This document shows positions 62,936-64,000 of a stretch of 64,000 bases of DNA, in pieces. Origin of the DNA: an uncultured Bacteroidales bacterium (GTDB lineage Bacteria > Bacteroidota > Bacteroidia > Bacteroidales > UBA932). The stretch's first letter is position 1; every line of letters begins with the position of its first letter. A program made the translations under genes and the position numbers. Under the pieces are notes generated by a model. The model searched no databases. It was not told the DNA's origin and was given only the letters and a program-made list of their open reading frames with translations. The stretch lies in assembly GCA_949286415.1 (NCBI GenBank), contig CASEBV010000006.1, forward strand, positions 121,119 to 185,118, given 5' to 3'.

Positions 62936-64000
62936 ATGCAGGAAAGATTGGTTTCACGAAACAGGGAATGTGACGAACTGCAGCGGTGTCTGGAATCAGA
63001 CCGCTCCGAATTTGTCATCATCAGCGGAAGGAGGCGTATCGGCAAGACATATCTAATAGACAAGTTCTTCAACTATAAATATGATTTCACCTTTGTCGGC
63101 GAGCACAACACTCCGGCTTCGGTTCAGATACAGAATTTCATGAGAGCCATCCGGCGTCATTCGAAAAGAAGACAGCCGAAAGCCGAGACATGGTATGATG
63201 CCTTCAATGCGCTTGAAGATTATCTGGAGACATTGCCTTCAGACAGGAAAAAAGTCATATTCATTGATGAAATGCCTTGGATGGATACGCAGAGGTCGAA
63301 TTTTGTCAATGCCCTGGAAACATTCTGGAACGGCTGGGGCAACAGGCGTACAGACATTATGCTCATCGCCACAGGATCGGCGACATCATGGATGGCGGAC
63401 AAGATAGAAGCCAATCAGGGAGGACTGCACGCAAGAGTGACCTGCAACCTGCATCTTTCCCCGTTCAACCTGCATGAGACGGAAGAATATCTGAGGCAGC
63501 GCAACTGCAGATGGGACAGATACCAGATTCTGCAATGCTATATGATATTCGGCGGTGTCCCCTTTTATCTGAGCCTCCTGAATACCTCTGACAGTCTTGC
63601 ACAGAACATTGACCGACTCTTTTTTGCAGACGGGGCCCATCTCAAAGGGGAATTCGACGAGCTGCACAATGCCCTGTTCAGCAATGCCGACACTTATATT
63701 TCGATAGTCAAGCTATTGTCGGAGAACAAGTCGGGACTGACAAGGGAGGACATAGTAAAAGCTACAGGACTGGAAGGCTCTTTCTTGAGCAAGATACTGA
63801 AGAACCTTGAACGCTGCGATTTCATAACCCGTCTGTCTCATTTCGGGAACAAGACCAGGGGAAGCATTTTCAGGCTTACGGACTTCTTTACATTGTTTTA
63901 TTACAAGTTCATAGAATCCAACAATGCCAAGGATGAAAGGTGGTGGAGCAACAACATGGATTCCCGCAGCGTCTCTGCGTGGATGGGACTCAGTTTCGAA
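62936..64000 (+). CDS. Archaeal-type AAA ATPase (ATP_bind family), 5' part
   Basis: The 355 codons seen are open and run off the window. The protein has a Walker A GRRRIGKTYL at residues 31-40, Walker B KKVIFIDEMPWMD (about 105-117), a sensor ATGSATSWM, and a winged-helix region (about 255-320, with GLTREDIVKATGLEGSFLSKILKNLE) followed by LTDFFTLFYYKF. This is the DUF234/ATP_bind family, which occurs in many copies in Bacteroidota. Its role is unknown and a DNA-related regulatory or toxin role is only speculation. It has its own promoter and stands alone. Confidence 0.9.
   Translation, partial: MQERLVSRNRECDELQRCLESDRSEFVIISGRRRIGKTYLIDKFFNYKYDFTFVGEHNTPASVQIQNFMRAIRRHSKRRQPKAETWYDAFNALEDYLETLPSDRKKVIFIDEMPWMDTQRSNFVNALETFWNGWGNRRTDIMLIATGSATSWMADKIEANQGGLHARVTCNLHLSPFNLHETEEYLRQRNCRWDRYQILQCYMIFGGVPFYLSLLNTSDSLAQNIDRLFFADGAHLKGEFDELHNALFSNADTYISIVKLLSENKSGLTREDIVKATGLEGSFLSKILKNLERCDFITRLSHFGNKTRGSIFRLTDFFTLFYYKFIESNNAKDERWWSNNMDSRSVSAWMGLSFE

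Overview
The window is a 64 kb piece of a Bacteroidales (phylum Bacteroidota) chromosome, probably a gut-type organism; I cannot place it below order. The evidence is the recurring Bacteroidota promoter (TTTG about 20 nt before TAnnTTTG), the lack of Shine-Dalgarno leaders, a fused SecDF, type III pantothenate kinase, a dimer-type glycyl-tRNA synthetase, many SPII lipoproteins and a GH29 fucosidase. The composition looks uniform. I see no rRNA, IS element, prophage or CRISPR array.

Layout. 1-9.3 kb: 5' part of galactokinase, a secreted EEP hydrolase, ychF, then an envelope operon on the minus strand (coaX, outer-membrane protein, TPR protein, lptC, ppiD). 9.3-12.5 kb: mfd (-). 12.5-12.8 kb: an AT-rich gap with seven DnaA-box-like 9-mers, where the prevailing gene strand changes from minus to plus. 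12.8-27.9 kb: ruvB, a secreted Ntn hydrolase, sdhAB, hflX, tonB, ybeY, mnmG, ruvA, sufS-sufE-sufT-like, folK and glyS. Three parS-like palindromes lie at 22.1, 22.8 and 25.9 kb. 27.9-28.3 kb: non-coding, with a perfect 22-bp inverted repeat. 28.3-32.8 kb: an operon of three unknown lipoproteins. 32.7-38.7 kb: an AraC regulator divergent from a TolC/HlyD/ABC-2 efflux operon. 38.7-48.3 kb: a degenerate ThiL-like protein, tpx, a second EEP hydrolase, dnaE and secDF. 48.5-52.1 kb: a PD40/SPOR protein, nfeD-floA and tRNA-Ser(GCU). 52.1-56.4 kb: a hypothetical protein, the GH29 fucosidase and an OmpA-like/TPR lipoprotein. 56.6-61.8 kb: a sigma-54 activator, lptE, a hypothetical protein, secG and a ClpB without its N-domain. 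61.9-64 kb: a truncated lipoprotein, a small beta-barrel and the start of an orphan AAA ATPase.

Themes. Much of the window serves DNA replication and repair (dnaE, ruvA, ruvB, mfd) and envelope biogenesis (lptC, lptE, secDF, secG, ppiD, tonB). The most coherent unusual signal is the pairing of a DnaA-box cluster and strand-bias switch at 12.5-12.8 kb with parS-like sites 9-13 kb away. I infer that this is the replication-origin region of the chromosome. The other unusual points are the N-domain-less ClpB, the ThiL-like protein that has lost several catalytic motifs, a parS-like site inside an apparent MnmG insertion, sdhAB without an adjacent membrane subunit, and the uncharacterised lipoprotein operon. 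I found no candidate defence system or other new multigene machine.
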